From positions 1-27,539 of the forward strand of contig DNJG01000025.1 of NCBI GenBank assembly GCA_003489165.1: a DNA stretch of 27,539 bases. The letters run 5' to 3'. The notes under the pieces were generated by a model. The model worked only from the letters and a program-made list of their open reading frames with translations. It did not search any database and was not told where the DNA came from. Positions 6,861-13,758 of this stretch are shown here, piece by piece. A program made the translations under genes and the position numbers. Numbering within the stretch: position 1 is the first letter of the stretch; every line of letters starts with the position of its first letter. Source of the stretch: Nitrospinota bacterium (GTDB lineage Bacteria > Nitrospinota > Nitrospinia > UBA9942).

Positions 6861-6902
6861 TTGTCTTCTTAACTCTTTTATAGTATTATAATAAAAAGTT
6901 AA
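6861..6902 (+). promoter_or_regulatory. Promoter and operator-like palindrome of orphan antitoxin
   Basis: -35 TTGTCT (6861-6866), 17-base spacer, -10 TATTAT (6884-6889). An imperfect palindrome with ends TTAAC...GTTAA (6869-6902) overlaps the -10, as expected for autoregulation by an antitoxin. Copied at 9181-9222. Confidence 0.6.
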
Positions 6903-6923
6903 CATAGGGAAGGAGTATACACT

Positions 6924-7145
6924 ATGCTTAAATCTGAAAGAATTAAAAAAGAAATAGAAATTCTTCCATCTGAAATGTTAGATGAAGTGGAAAGGTTTAT
7001 CAAAAGTCTGAAGACACATAAAAAACCTGTTATAAAAAAGTCGCTGCTCTTATATAAATTGGCAGATATTGCCACCGATGCAGGGCTCCCGCAGGATTTT
7101 TCTATCCAGCATGACCATTATCTCTATGGTTTGCCAAAGAGATGA
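6924..7145 (+). CDS. Orphan DUF2281/VapB-like antitoxin
   Basis: A 73-aa protein identical to the antitoxin at 9244. The N-terminal part (MLKSERIKKEIEILPSEMLD) fits the DUF2281 pattern of a short helix with LP and a following EVERFIKSL helix; such proteins neutralise PIN-domain toxins. The C-terminal DFSIQHDHYLYGLPKR probably contacts the toxin. Shine-Dalgarno AAGGAG lies upstream. The toxin ATG overlaps its stop (ATGA) as in the intact pair, but after MSI the sequence departs from the toxin, leaving a 42-codon unrelated tail. The gene may act as a solitary anti-addiction module protecting against the 9462 toxin, since the two antitoxins are identical (inference). Confidence 0.8.
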   Translation: MLKSERIKKEIEILPSEMLDEVERFIKSLKTHKKPVIKKSLLLYKLADIATDAGLPQDFSIQHDHYLYGLPKR

Positions 7146-7270
7146 GCATTATGGCAGCGTCTATCTATGTATTGCCTGTTCGTGCTGGACAGTATGGTGG
7201 GGTCAGGCTTCGGATTATGGGATTTGCAATAACTCTTTATCGATCACGCATGGGGACAGGTCTTTAATCT
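7142..7270 (+). pseudogene. Truncated PIN toxin start fused to unrelated sequence
   Basis: The ATG at 7142 and the codons for MSI match the 9462 toxin, then identity ends at 7152. The frame continues through unrelated sequence (ends RMGTGL, TAA at 7268). No PIN motif remains, so this is a broken toxin left by the duplication junction. Confidence 0.55.
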
Positions 7271-7465
7271 TGCAACAACCCCCTCAATCCTTCCATTATT
7301 AGACAAATTCAAAAATCAGGGCAGGCTCAATTCTCTCCATCAAAATCCCATTTAGCGTTTTCGTTTATATTTTTTGCTCTTGCATTTACTACATCTATGC
7401 CATAAAATGAAGTCTGAATTTTAATCACTAATTTTTTATCGTGTAAAACATGAGAGGAGGCTTCT
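7146..7465. other. Non-coding gap between orphan antitoxin and second TA pair
   Basis: Contains the toxin stub, REP-like phrases (GGGGTCAGGC at about 7194, GGGGACAGGTCTT at 7253), a partial C-run repeat and the promoter of the next pair. The minus strand is open for about 40 codons over 7330-7450 (includes NARAKNINENAKWDFDGEN), but it lacks a start signal and I treat it as a possible relic only. Confidence 0.5.
7380..7408 (+). promoter_or_regulatory. Promoter of the 7466 antitoxin-toxin pair
   Basis: -35 TTGCAT (7380-7385), 17-base spacer, -10 TAAAAT (7403-7408). Confidence 0.5.
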
Positions 7466-7711
7466 ATGGGTGTGGCAGTAAACTATAGAAAGAAGATAAT
7501 AAATTTAACCAAAGAATTGCCTGAGAATAAAATAAGAGAATTGATTGATTTTGCCCAGTTTCTTAAAGCAAAAAACGAAGGATTTACTTATATTCAGGTA
7601 AAAGACAGTGCTGAATATGTTAGAAAGCTCAGAATAAAGGAAGAGAGGAGAGTCAAGTCAGGGGAAAAATTTATTGAAGAGCTTATTGAATGGCAAAAAT
7701 CAAATTATTAG
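7466..7711 (+). CDS. DUF2281/VapB-like antitoxin of PIN pair
   Basis: An 81-aa protein with a helical N-terminus: NYRKKIINLTKELPENKIRE then LIDFAQFLKAK fits the DUF2281 pattern (ELP...I.ELIDFAQFL). The charged C-terminal half (RKLRIKEERRVKSGEKFIEELIEW) is the expected toxin-binding arm. Shine-Dalgarno GAGGAGG precedes the ATG. Its end overlaps the toxin gene by 22 bases, giving translational coupling. It should bind and inhibit the toxin and repress the shared promoter at 7380. The protein differs from the antitoxins at 6924 and 9244, so cross-neutralisation is unlikely. Confidence 0.75.
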   Translation: MGVAVNYRKKIINLTKELPENKIRELIDFAQFLKAKNEGFTYIQVKDSAEYVRKLRIKEERRVKSGEKFIEELIEWQKSNY

Positions 7712-8127
7712 TTGATACAGATATTGTCATTGACTATCTAAAAGGAGTGAAGCCAGCCAGAGATCTTTTCAAGTCTGATGATATTGATATTTATTGTTCA
7801 GTCCTCAGCAAAAAGGAGCTTCTCTCTAAGATAGGACTTAGAGAATCTGAAAGAAAAAGAATAATGGAGTTGATGTCGAGGTTAAAGGTTTTAAAGATTG
7901 ATACTGATATAAATAAGAAATACATGTTACTTTTGGATGAATACGGAGTAAGGCAAGGCTCAATAGTAGATTATGTAATAGCGGCAACTGCATGGGCAAA
8001 AAATCTTCCACTGCTAACAAGGAATAGAAAACATTTTGAATGGATAAAAGAAATAAAACTTAGCCCGATTTATAAATACAACAATGAAGAAAAAGAGGGG
8101 GGGGTCTTGAAATATCACTTTTTGTAA
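7690..8127 (+). CDS. VapC-like PIN-domain ribonuclease toxin
   Basis: A 145-aa PIN nuclease. Acidic active-site residues appear in order: Asp9 and Asp11 (LLVDTDIVIDYL), Glu43 (SKKELL), Asp94 (SIVDYVIAATA), with LLTRNRKHF (Asn112) near the end. VapC toxins cleave tRNA or rRNA with Mg2+ or Mn2+ and stop growth when free of antitoxin. The gene overlaps its antitoxin by 22 bases. The final eight codons and the stop codon (GVLKYHFL, TAA) come from the 26-base REP-like element at 8102-8127, so the native C-terminus has been replaced or extended by repeat DNA. The catalytic domain looks complete, so activity is plausible. Confidence 0.85.
   Translation: MAKIKLLVDTDIVIDYLKGVKPARDLFKSDDIDIYCSVLSKKELLSKIGLRESERKRIMELMSRLKVLKIDTDINKKYMLLLDEYGVRQGSIVDYVIAATAWAKNLPLLTRNRKHFEWIKEIKLSPIYKYNNEEKEGGVLKYHFL
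8102..8127 (+). repeat. REP-like element, copy 2, forming the toxin 3' end
   Basis: Identical over 26 bases to 6768-6793 and supplying the last codons and stop of the PIN toxin. Confidence 0.7.
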
Positions 8128-8293
8128 TGATTGAAAATAAATTCAGCCCCACCTTTCACATCAAACCAATTCAAACAAAGGAATGGGGACAGGCTGATTT
8201 TTGGTTAGTAATTTGGTGATTTGGTTATTTCTTGAAATTAAAACTTCTGGATGCATGTTCTTAGTTAGAAATTATAAAGTAGGATTTGGATTG

Positions 8294-8593
8294 TTAAATC
8301 TGCACGGCAAGTGTCCCTTTATGTTGTTTCTCTATCTGGGCTAATTCAAAAAGACAATTAGCTGCCTTAACTACCTTGTTTGCCCCACCTGGCTGAAAAT
8401 ATGTTTCGCCACAACCCCTACACACCCATGCTTTTATCCCCGAGAGTCTAATTTTTATCCCTTCCCTTTCAAATTCCTGAGAGATAAATCCCTTCTCCAA
8501 TATGTCTCCACACTCTGAACAGGGTTGTTTCATTAGTGTATCAGGGTCTTTAAGCTTATTTAAAAGGCTAACCGATACTTTTTGTTTTCTCAT
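8294..8593 (-). CDS. MqsA/YgiT-type zinc-finger antitoxin
   Basis: A 99-aa protein with two CxxC zinc-binding pairs, Cys25/Cys28 (CSECGD) and Cys58/Cys61 (CRGCGE), matching the N-terminal zinc domain of MqsA/YgiT antitoxins; the PGG..VVKAANCLFEL tail follows. A longer frame begins at 8629, but I choose the ATG at 8593 because it has a Shine-Dalgarno (AGAGGA) at good distance and forms an ATGA overlap with the stop of the toxin gene, typical of coupled TA genes. It lacks the C-terminal helix-turn-helix of full MqsA, so DNA binding is not obvious. It should neutralise the DUF4258 protein encoded just upstream. Confidence 0.78.
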   Translation of the reverse strand: MRKQKVSVSLLNKLKDPDTLMKQPCSECGDILEKGFISQEFEREGIKIRLSGIKAWVCRGCGETYFQPGGANKVVKAANCLFELAQIEKQHKGTLAVQI

Positions 8594-8937
8594 AAACTTT
8601 TTCCTCTTTTTGTTGGAGTAATCCACCATGGTTTTTGAGGGATATAAGCTGTAACTATATCTATTAAATCAGGCATTGAGTAATCACAAACAATATGCAA
8701 AGGGGAAGTAGCAGCCTCCGCAAAATGAAAGTTACCTAAAATAAGGCACCGATAGTCATCAGGGTAGTTTTCTATGATTTTACTATTACCTGTCAAAGCC
8801 TCTATGGTATTTGTCTCGTTAAAACCCTCTTCTATCATATGACGAATAGCGTGAATTCTTACTCTATATTTTCCTGATATAACAAGTTTCTTAATGCTTT
8901 CAAGTATCGCATATTCATCGCCCATCTGCCAAATCAT
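8590..8937 (-). CDS. DUF4258-family toxin (MqsR-like partner)
   Basis: About 115 aa, with the DUF4258 signature KYRVRIHAIRHMIEEGF, then EIENYPDD-like (KIIENYPDDYRCLILG), HIVCDYS and VTAYIP. DUF4258 proteins pair with YgiT-type zinc-finger antitoxins and are thought to be RNase-like toxins related to RelE/MqsR folds. The toxin gene comes first and overlaps its antitoxin by ATGA. The start is uncertain: ATG 8937, ATG 8925 or TTG 8961; none has a strong Shine-Dalgarno. A palindrome CATATT-AC-AATATG (8935-8948) covers the ATG at 8937 and could be an operator. The 5' end lies opposite an NHL gene relic. Confidence 0.75.
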   Translation of the reverse strand: MIWQMGDEYAILESIKKLVISGKYRVRIHAIRHMIEEGFNETNTIEALTGNSKIIENYPDDYRCLILGNFHFAEAATSPLHIVCDYSMPDLIDIVTAYIPQKPWWITPTKRGKSL

Positions 8938-8993
8938 ATTACAATATGGTAAATTTTTCAAGAAAAAAACAGGAAAAAAAACGAGTTCACAAA

Positions 8994-9106
8994 GTTCAGG
9001 AGATGGTCAGTTTAACGTCCCATGGGGAGTAGCAGTAGATTCATCAGGGAATGTATATGTTGCTGATACCGAAAACCATCGTATCCAGAAATTTTCACCA
9101 CAATGA
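8994..9106 (+). pseudogene. NHL-repeat protein relic (last blade only)
   Basis: One plus-strand frame reads SGDGQFNVPWGVAVDSSGNV, then YVADTENHRIQKFSPQ and stop, a canonical single NHL beta-propeller blade at the C-terminus of a protein. Upstream of it the sequence is A-rich and lies opposite the toxin start, with no signal peptide or earlier blades. This is the 3' stump of a deleted surface gene. Its blade type (GDGQFNVP) differs from the NHL blades at 18574-20649. Confidence 0.7.
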
Positions 9107-9164
9107 ATAAGAAGGACACCTGAAAACCAGTGCATCAGTAATTTCTTAGCCTTAACCTAACCTC

Positions 9165-9472
9165 AACCAGTAATGAAATCTTGTCTTCTTAACTCTTTTA
9201 TAGTATTATAATAAAAAGTTAACATAGGGAAGGAGTATACACTATGCTTAAATCTGAAAGAATTAAAAAAGAAATAGAAATTCTTCCATCTGAAATGTTA
9301 GATGAAGTGGAAAGGTTTATCAAAAGTCTGAAGACACATAAAAAACCTGTTATAAAAAAGTCGCTGCTCTTATATAAATTGGCAGATATTGCCACCGATG
9401 CAGGACTCCCGCAGGATTTTTCTATCCAGCATGACCATTATCTCTATGGTTTGCCAAAGAGATGAGCATTAT
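9165..9472 (+). repeat. 308-base direct duplication, copy 2
   Basis: Matches 6845-7152 apart from one base (9405). This copy is followed by an intact toxin gene and is likely the parental one. Promoter (9181-9209) and operator-like palindrome (9189-9222) are included. Confidence 0.9.
9244..9465 (+). CDS. DUF2281/VapB-like antitoxin of intact pair
   Basis: A 73-aa antitoxin identical in protein sequence to the orphan at 6924. Its TGA overlaps the toxin ATG (ATGA), so the two are translationally coupled. The DUF2281-like N-terminal helix (IEILPSEMLDEVERFIKSL) is followed by a basic linker (KTHKKPVIKK) and a C-terminal toxin-contact segment. It is expected to bind the PIN toxin and autoregulate through the palindrome over the -10 box. 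The duplicated promoter doubles antitoxin dosage relative to toxin. Confidence 0.8.
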   Translation: MLKSERIKKEIEILPSEMLDEVERFIKSLKTHKKPVIKKSLLLYKLADIATDAGLPQDFSIQHDHYLYGLPKR

Positions 9473-9869
9473 ATTTCTCGATACAAGTTATCTTATAGCA
9501 CTGATTAATAAAAAAGATGAATTGCATAAAGTTGCTGTAGATGCTGCAAAACAGTTTCATGGGCCGTTTCTTACAACACAACTTATTTTTGTAGAGGTTG
9601 CAAATAGTTTATGCCTTCCGTTACAGAGACCACTTGCCATAAGCATAATAGAAGAAATCCAAAATGACCCTTTAACGACAATTGTTCCGCTTTCTGCCGA
9701 TAGGTTCAAGAATGCCTTTTCACTTTTTAAAAGACGCCCCGATAAATCATGGGGAATGATTGATTGCTTTTCGTTTATAGCTATGGATGAATTCAATGTA
9801 AAACAGGCGCTTACTTTTGATGAGCATTTCAGACAGGCAGGCTACGGCATTCCACTATTGAAAGATTAA
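9462..9869 (+). CDS. PIN-domain ribonuclease toxin (VapC-like)
   Basis: A 135-aa complete PIN domain: Asp7 (IIFLDTSYLIALIN), Glu45 (FVEVANSL), Asp101 (WGMIDCFSFIAM) and Asp120 (ALTFDEHFRQAGY). The pattern with GMIDC and a terminal TFDEHF is typical of COG2402-like VapC toxins. It should cleave structured RNA when not bound by the 9244 antitoxin. A ten-residue basic and Gly-rich tail closes the protein. A REP-like element and a 13-bp perfect hairpin lie just downstream. Confidence 0.85.
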   Translation: MSIIFLDTSYLIALINKKDELHKVAVDAAKQFHGPFLTTQLIFVEVANSLCLPLQRPLAISIIEEIQNDPLTTIVPLSADRFKNAFSLFKRRPDKSWGMIDCFSFIAMDEFNVKQALTFDEHFRQAGYGIPLLKD

Positions 9870-9890
9870 AGACATAGAAAGGATAGAGGG

Positions 9891-9960
9891 CAGGTCTTGA
9901 AATATCACTCTTTCTTTTTATAAATCCAACCCAATTCGCCAAAATTTTTTATAAAAAGAA
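9891..9960 (+). repeat. REP-like element copy 3 with 13-bp hairpin after the PIN toxin
   Basis: AGGTCTTGAAATATCACT (9892-9909) matches the elements at 6768 and 8102. It is followed by perfect inverted arms TTCTTTTTATAAA (9912-9924) and TTTATAAAAAGAA (9948-9960) around a 23-base loop. It could end transcription weakly or be a mobile-repeat hairpin. Confidence 0.55.
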
Positions 9961-10054
9961 GGTCTGGGGATAAATTATGAATTAATAAATTGCAAGCCTG
10001 AAAATTAAAGCTTCCTAAATGATGGCTTACAGTTTATAATTTAAACTAATAGCC

Positions 10055-10795
10055 ATGGGCCAATATAGTCTCACAATATTTGTTGGATTGTCATTTTTTA
10101 TACATATAGCATTTATTGCATCTGCATCTTATTATTCTTTTGATGGCAGAAAAGAGCCCCCCTTTCGTGTCAGATTGATTGAGATTCCGTATATTAAGGA
10201 AAATTCTATTTCTGTTCAAAAGACTTATTCATCCGAGCCTGCAGGAAGCGCAGAAAAGAGAGAAGATAATAGAAATACTCTTAGCACATCGGAAACTTCA
10301 GAGAAAGAAGCAAATAGCCTTAAGGGTATAGACACATCTAAATCAAAAATGAAGAGCAATGATGCTCCTGTGCCTGATAATCTTAAGAAATCGTTTCAGA
10401 ATTTAGAATCAGATAAGCCAAAGGTGGAAACAGAGCCAAAAAAATATGACTTTGATACTGACCCAATACCCCTTGATACTAAAGAAATTAAATACAACTC
10501 ATATTTTGATTCCATAAAAAAGAAAATCAGCTCTGTATGGAGATACCCTGATGAGGCGATGTCGCGGGGGATAAATGGAAGCGTCGTGCTTAGATTTTCC
10601 ATATCAAGAGATGGCGCACTTCTCGATACAAAGCTTCTCAATTCAGCAGATTATAAGGTATTGGATGATGAAGCGGTCAGGGCGGTAAAGACAGCCGCAC
10701 CGTTTGATAAATTTCCTGATAATATAGATAAAAACCAGCTTAATATAGTTGCAACCTTTTCCTACAGGCAGTCTTTTATCAGCGACTTCCCATAG
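10055..10795 (+). CDS. TonB-family energy transducer
   Basis: A 246-aa protein with one N-terminal membrane helix (about 6-27, LTIFVGLSFFIHIAFIASAS), a long hydrophilic Ser/Glu/Lys-rich spacer (about 45-150) and a C-terminal TonB domain (about 155-240): SVWRYPDEAMSRGINGSVVL then FSISRDGALLDTKLL and LDDEAVRAVKTAAPF. Such proteins link inner-membrane ExbB/TolQ motors to outer-membrane receptors, or act as TolA. The spacer has few prolines, unlike classical TonB, so a TolA-like role with the tolQ operon at the left edge cannot be excluded. No Shine-Dalgarno is evident before ATG 10055. It stands upstream of the yggS block with a 66-base gap. Confidence 0.8.
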   Translation: MGQYSLTIFVGLSFFIHIAFIASASYYSFDGRKEPPFRVRLIEIPYIKENSISVQKTYSSEPAGSAEKREDNRNTLSTSETSEKEANSLKGIDTSKSKMKSNDAPVPDNLKKSFQNLESDKPKVETEPKKYDFDTDPIPLDTKEIKYNSYFDSIKKKISSVWRYPDEAMSRGINGSVVLRFSISRDGALLDTKLLNSADYKVLDDEAVRAVKTAAPFDKFPDNIDKNQLNIVATFSYRQSFISDFP

Positions 10796-10820
10796 ATACC
10801 CCATCTTAGGGCAAATTGTC

Positions 10821-10849
10821 TTGACAGAAGATGAATTTGTATGTTACTA
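10821..10849 (+). promoter_or_regulatory. Possible promoter of the yggS-proC-yggT operon
   Basis: Perfect -35 TTGACA (10821-10826); a weak -10 (TTACTA, 10844-10849) after 17 bases. If used, transcription would begin past the ATG at 10841, favouring the ATG at 10862 as the yggS start. Confidence 0.35.
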
Positions 10850-10861
10850 AAAACAGTAATT

Positions 10862-11542
10862 ATGGGTAATATAGCTGCCAATATTAAAGGCATCATTCAC
10901 AAAATAAAATTGGCGGCTGAAAGGGTTGGAAGAAAGGAAGAATCAGTAAAATTAGTTGCCGTTACAAAGACAGTTGATGTTTCAAGAATTAAAGAGGCAA
11001 TAAGGGCAGGCATAAAAATTATTGGTGAAAATCGGGTTCAGGAGGCAAGGGAAAAATTTAAGGATATTGGAAAAGAAGTTGAGTGGCATCTTATAGGGCA
11101 TCTCCAGACAAATAAAGTCAAATACATCTTTGATATTTTTAGTCTAATACATTCGGTGGACAGTCTTTCATTGGCAGAGGAGATTCAGAAGAGGGCGGAG
11201 AATAAAGGATTAGAGACAGATATTTTAATTGAAGTAAACCTCTCAGGGGAAAAGACAAAATTCGGCATATTGCCTGAAAAGGCTATTAATTTTGTTAAGG
11301 ATATATCAAGGTTTAAAAATATAAATATTATGGGGCTGATGACAATTCCCCCTTTTTCAGAATCTCCTGAGGATTCAAGAAAATATTTCAAGATGCTCAG
11401 GATGTTGAGAGATGATATACAAAGGGAAGGCATAGAGATGAAAGAGCTTTCCATGGGGATGTCAAATGATTTTGAGGTTGCTGTTGAAGAGGGGGCTACA
11501 ATGGTGAGAATAGGAACGGCAATATTTGGGGAAAGAAGATGA
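10862..11542 (+). CDS. yggS: YggS/PROSC family pyridoxal-phosphate homeostasis protein
   Basis: 226 aa from ATG 10862 (MGNIAANIKGI), which fits the family N-terminus better than the upstream ATG at 10841 (seven extra residues). PLP-binding Lys36 lies in LVAVTKTV; other family motifs are IIGENRVQEAREKF, WHLIGHLQTNKVK, IHSVDS, EVNLSGEKTKFG, MGLMTIPPF, SMGMSNDFEVAVEEGATMVR and IGTAIFGER. The protein buffers free pyridoxal phosphate and affects amino-acid and keto-acid balance; no enzymatic reaction is known. Its stop overlaps the proC start (ATGA), the common yggS-proC arrangement. Confidence 0.93.
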   Translation: MGNIAANIKGIIHKIKLAAERVGRKEESVKLVAVTKTVDVSRIKEAIRAGIKIIGENRVQEAREKFKDIGKEVEWHLIGHLQTNKVKYIFDIFSLIHSVDSLSLAEEIQKRAENKGLETDILIEVNLSGEKTKFGILPEKAINFVKDISRFKNINIMGLMTIPPFSESPEDSRKYFKMLRMLRDDIQREGIEMKELSMGMSNDFEVAVEEGATMVRIGTAIFGERR

Positions 11543-12363
11543 AGTCTCAGATAGATAAAAAGATAGCCTTTATAGGTTCTGGCAATATGGGCGAGGCATT
11601 GATAAAGGGGATAACAGGTGCAGGGGTCTTTAAAAATAAAGATATAACTGTTACAGATATAAGAAAGGAGAGGCTTGAACATATAAGGAGGTTATACAAA
11701 GTTAATATTACTGCCGACAACAGAGATGTTGTAAAGAAAGCTGATATAATAATTCTTTCTGTAAAGCCTCAGATAATAGCAAAGGTTGTAAAGGAGGTAA
11801 AAGACTTAGTTGACAGGAAGAAGCTGATAATTACTATTGCGGCAGGCGTAACTATAAATTCAATTCAGGATATGTTTGGGAAGAAGGCAAGAATAGTAAG
11901 AGTAATGCCGAATACGCCTGCAATAGTTCGGGAAGGGGTATCTGCAATAGCCTCTGGCAATGCCGCATCAGAAGGGGATATTAAAATGGCACAGAAGATA
12001 TTTAATGCTGTCGGCAGGACTGTAATTGTGGAGGAATCAATGATGGACGCAGTTACAGGATTAAGCGGCAGCGGCCCTGCATATGTGTTTTTAATTATTG
12101 AGTCATTAACAGATGCAGGTGTAAAGATGGGGTTGCCAAGGGATGTGTCAAAGTTATTATCTATTCAGACTATTCTTGGCTCGGCAAAACTTGCACTTGA
12201 TACAGGTGAGCATCCGGGCAAACTGAAAGATATGGTTACTTCTCCCGGGGGGACAACAATAGCAGGACTCCATGCATTAGAGGATGGGGGTTTAAGGGCG
12301 GCGTTAATTAATGCAGTAGAGGCAGCTGTAAAAAGGTCGGTGGAGTTGGGGAAGAAGGGATAA
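11539..12363 (+). CDS. proC: Pyrroline-5-carboxylate reductase
   Basis: A 274-aa enzyme of full usual length. The Rossmann NAD(P)H motif is IAFIGSGNMGEALI (about 9-22). Later motifs include SVKPQ, ITIAAGVTI, RVMPNTPAIVREGVSAIASG, the family signature GLSGSGPAYVFLIIESLTDA and VTSPGGTTIAGLHALE. It reduces 1-pyrroline-5-carboxylate to L-proline, the last step of proline synthesis, in the cytoplasm. It begins four bases before the yggS stop and is followed by yggT after two bases, so the three genes are one transcription unit. Confidence 0.95.
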   Translation: MKSQIDKKIAFIGSGNMGEALIKGITGAGVFKNKDITVTDIRKERLEHIRRLYKVNITADNRDVVKKADIIILSVKPQIIAKVVKEVKDLVDRKKLIITIAAGVTINSIQDMFGKKARIVRVMPNTPAIVREGVSAIASGNAASEGDIKMAQKIFNAVGRTVIVEESMMDAVTGLSGSGPAYVFLIIESLTDAGVKMGLPRDVSKLLSIQTILGSAKLALDTGEHPGKLKDMVTSPGGTTIAGLHALEDGGLRAALINAVEAAVKRSVELGKKG

Positions 12364-12365
12364 GC

Positions 12366-12665
12366 ATGTTCATATTCGGAAATTTAATAAGTGCGGTTGC
12401 AAGGGTGCTGGATATAATCCTGAATATATATATGTGGATTATAATCATAAGGGCGCTCATCTCATGGGTTAATCCTGACCCCTATAACCCCATTGTCCAG
12501 TTTCTCTACAAGGTTACAGAACCTGTTCTTTCGCCAATTAGAAGACTTATTCCTGTTTATGCAACAGGGATAGATTTTTCACCGATAATTGTGTTTCTTA
12601 TAATTATGTTTCTCCAGAGTTTTCTCGTTTCAACCCTGATGCAAATAGCAGTAAGGTTGCATTAA
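12366..12665 (+). CDS. yggT: YggT family membrane protein
   Basis: A 99-aa protein with two hydrophobic segments (about 8-33 and 69-94) enclosing the YggT signature: ALISWVNPDPYNPIVQFLYK, then VTEPVLSPIRRLIP. YggT-like proteins (YlmG in Gram-positives and plastids) often sit next to yggS, proC and divIVA and are linked to cell division, osmotic tolerance and nucleoid distribution. The order yggS-proC-yggT-divIVA is reproduced here. The molecular role is unknown. Confidence 0.9.
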   Translation: MFIFGNLISAVARVLDIILNIYMWIIIIRALISWVNPDPYNPIVQFLYKVTEPVLSPIRRLIPVYATGIDFSPIIVFLIIMFLQSFLVSTLMQIAVRLH

Positions 12666-12678
12666 GAAAAAAAACTCT

Positions 12679-12883
12679 AACACGAATGGCGCGAATTGAC
12701 AAATTATACGAATAACATAAAGCACCAAATTCCAAGCAGCAAGCATCAAACAAATTCAAATGACCGAAATTCTAAATTTTAAATAGTTTGGGACTTTGAA
12801 TTTGGAATTTTGATATTGTTTGGGATTTGGCGTTTGTAATTTGAAATTTTTTTACATATTCGTATATTCGTGTAATTTGTGTT
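12679..12883. repeat. CACGAAT hairpin copy B with nested AAATTCCAA palindrome
   Basis: Outer arms AACACGAATGGCGCGAATT... and ...ATTCGTATATTCGTGTAATT; inside them a second palindrome with CACCAAATTCCAAGCAGC on the left and TTTGGGATTTGGCGTTTG on the right. It fills the whole yggT-divIVA gap, up to the divIVA Shine-Dalgarno. Confidence 0.75.
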
Positions 12884-12903
12884 CTAAAGGGAGGTAACGT
12901 AGT

Positions 12904-13365
12904 ATGAAAATATCGCCTATGGATGTGAGACAGCAGCAGTTTAAACTCAAGTTCAGAGGTTTTGATATTGAGGAGGTGGATAGTTATTTGGAGTTGATTG
13001 CCAATGAACTTGAAGAGCTGAACAAAGAAAACGAGACAATAAAAGCTGAATTGAAAAAGGTGGAACAGGAAATTGAGGAATATAAGAAGGCAGAGAATGA
13101 TTTTAGAAAGGTAATTGCATCGGCTCAGGATTTTAAGAGGGATGCGATTGAAAAGGCAAATCAGGAATCTCAGATTATTATAAAACAGTCAGAGATAAAG
13201 GCAAAGGAGATACTTAAAGGGGCGGAGGAAAAGCTCTTCAAGTTGGAAAAGGATATTGCAGAACTGAAGTCTACGAAAATGCAGTTTGAGGTGCAGTTGA
13301 GGGCAGTAATAGAAAACCACCTGAAGCTTATGGATATAATGAAACAGGAGGAAGGGAAGAAATAA
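12904..13365 (+). CDS. divIVA: DivIVA-domain protein
   Basis: A 153-aa protein. Residues 1-36 (MKISPMDVRQQQFKLKFRGF, then DIEEVDSYLELIANEL) match the DivIVA N-terminal membrane-curvature-binding domain; the rest (37-150) is a nearly continuous Glu/Lys-rich coiled coil with heptad spacing. DivIVA proteins oligomerise at curved membranes (poles, septa) and recruit partners; outside Firmicutes their role is less clear. The Shine-Dalgarno GGGAGGTAA precedes the ATG. It is separated from yggT by a 200-base hairpin, so may be transcribed less than the upstream genes. Confidence 0.88.
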   Translation: MKISPMDVRQQQFKLKFRGFDIEEVDSYLELIANELEELNKENETIKAELKKVEQEIEEYKKAENDFRKVIASAQDFKRDAIEKANQESQIIIKQSEIKAKEILKGAEEKLFKLEKDIAELKSTKMQFEVQLRAVIENHLKLMDIMKQEEGKK

Positions 13366-13372
13366 GATTAAT

Positions 13373-13443
13373 ATCCGCAGATTTCGCAGATTATCGCAGA
13401 TTAAAACAAGATATTTTTTAAAAATCTGTGTAATCTGCGGATT
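13373..13443. repeat. CGCAGATT hairpin between divIVA and the DUF167 gene
   Basis: Left arm ATCCGCAGATTTCGCAGATT, then ATCGCAGATTA; right arm AATCTGTGTAATCTGCGGAT. Same design as the CACGAAT elements with a different unit. Confidence 0.8.
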
Positions 13444-13470
13444 GATCAGGTTTTTATTCATGTTTGAATT

Positions 13471-13758
13471 GTGTTAAATCTAAAGGAAGATAAAAATGGT
13501 GTTGTATTTACTGTAAAGGTCCAGCCCCGCTCATCAAAGAATGAAATCTGCGGTATATATGGAGATGCAGTAAAGATAAAACTCACATCACCGCCTGTAG
13601 AAGGAGAGGCAAATGAAAGTCTGATAAATTTTCTTTCAAAGAGCCTCAATATATGCAAAGGGCAGATAGAGATAATAGGTGGGCACAAAAGTAAAAACAA
13701 GTTGATAAAAATGAGAGGTGTTAAAAGAGAAAGGATTGAGGAATGTTTAAAACAGTAG
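13471..13758 (+). CDS. DUF167 (YggU family) protein
   Basis: A 95-aa protein of usual family length with the DUF167 motifs FTVKVQPRSSKNEICGI, VKIKLTSPPVEGEAN, LINFLSKSL and the IEIIGGHKSKNKLIKM strand. GTG 13471 is the only suitable start. The family is small, conserved and of unknown function, often encoded near yggT. Its 3' end overlaps mtnA by 16 bases, so the two are translationally coupled. Confidence 0.88.
   Translation: MLNLKEDKNGVVFTVKVQPRSSKNEICGIYGDAVKIKLTSPPVEGEANESLINFLSKSLNICKGQIEIIGGHKSKNKLIKMRGVKRERIEECLKQ

Larger units (their letters stand above)
6845..7152 (+). repeat. 308-base direct duplication, copy 1 (copy 2 at 9165-9472)
   Basis: The promoter region, whole antitoxin gene and first 13 or so bases of the toxin gene are repeated 2320 bases downstream with a single visible mismatch (7085 G versus 9405 A, synonymous). 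Copy 1 then diverges, so its toxin was lost. Confidence 0.9.

Noticed and set aside
7330..7450. Minus-strand open stretch reading NARAKNINENAKWDFDGEN
   Set aside because: No start codon with a ribosome-binding site, overlaps the promoter of the 7466 pair, and no family recognised; at most a relic.
8594..8629. Longer start (MVDYSNKKRKKF) for the zinc-finger antitoxin
   Set aside because: The ATG at 8593 has a Shine-Dalgarno and an ATGA overlap with the toxin stop; the extra residues overlap the toxin gene and lack support.
6768..9960. Integron cassettes with attC sites around the toxin-antitoxin genes
   Set aside because: The shared 26-base element lacks the paired R/L box structure and GTT core, there is no integrase, and cassettes face both strands; REP-like is a better description.
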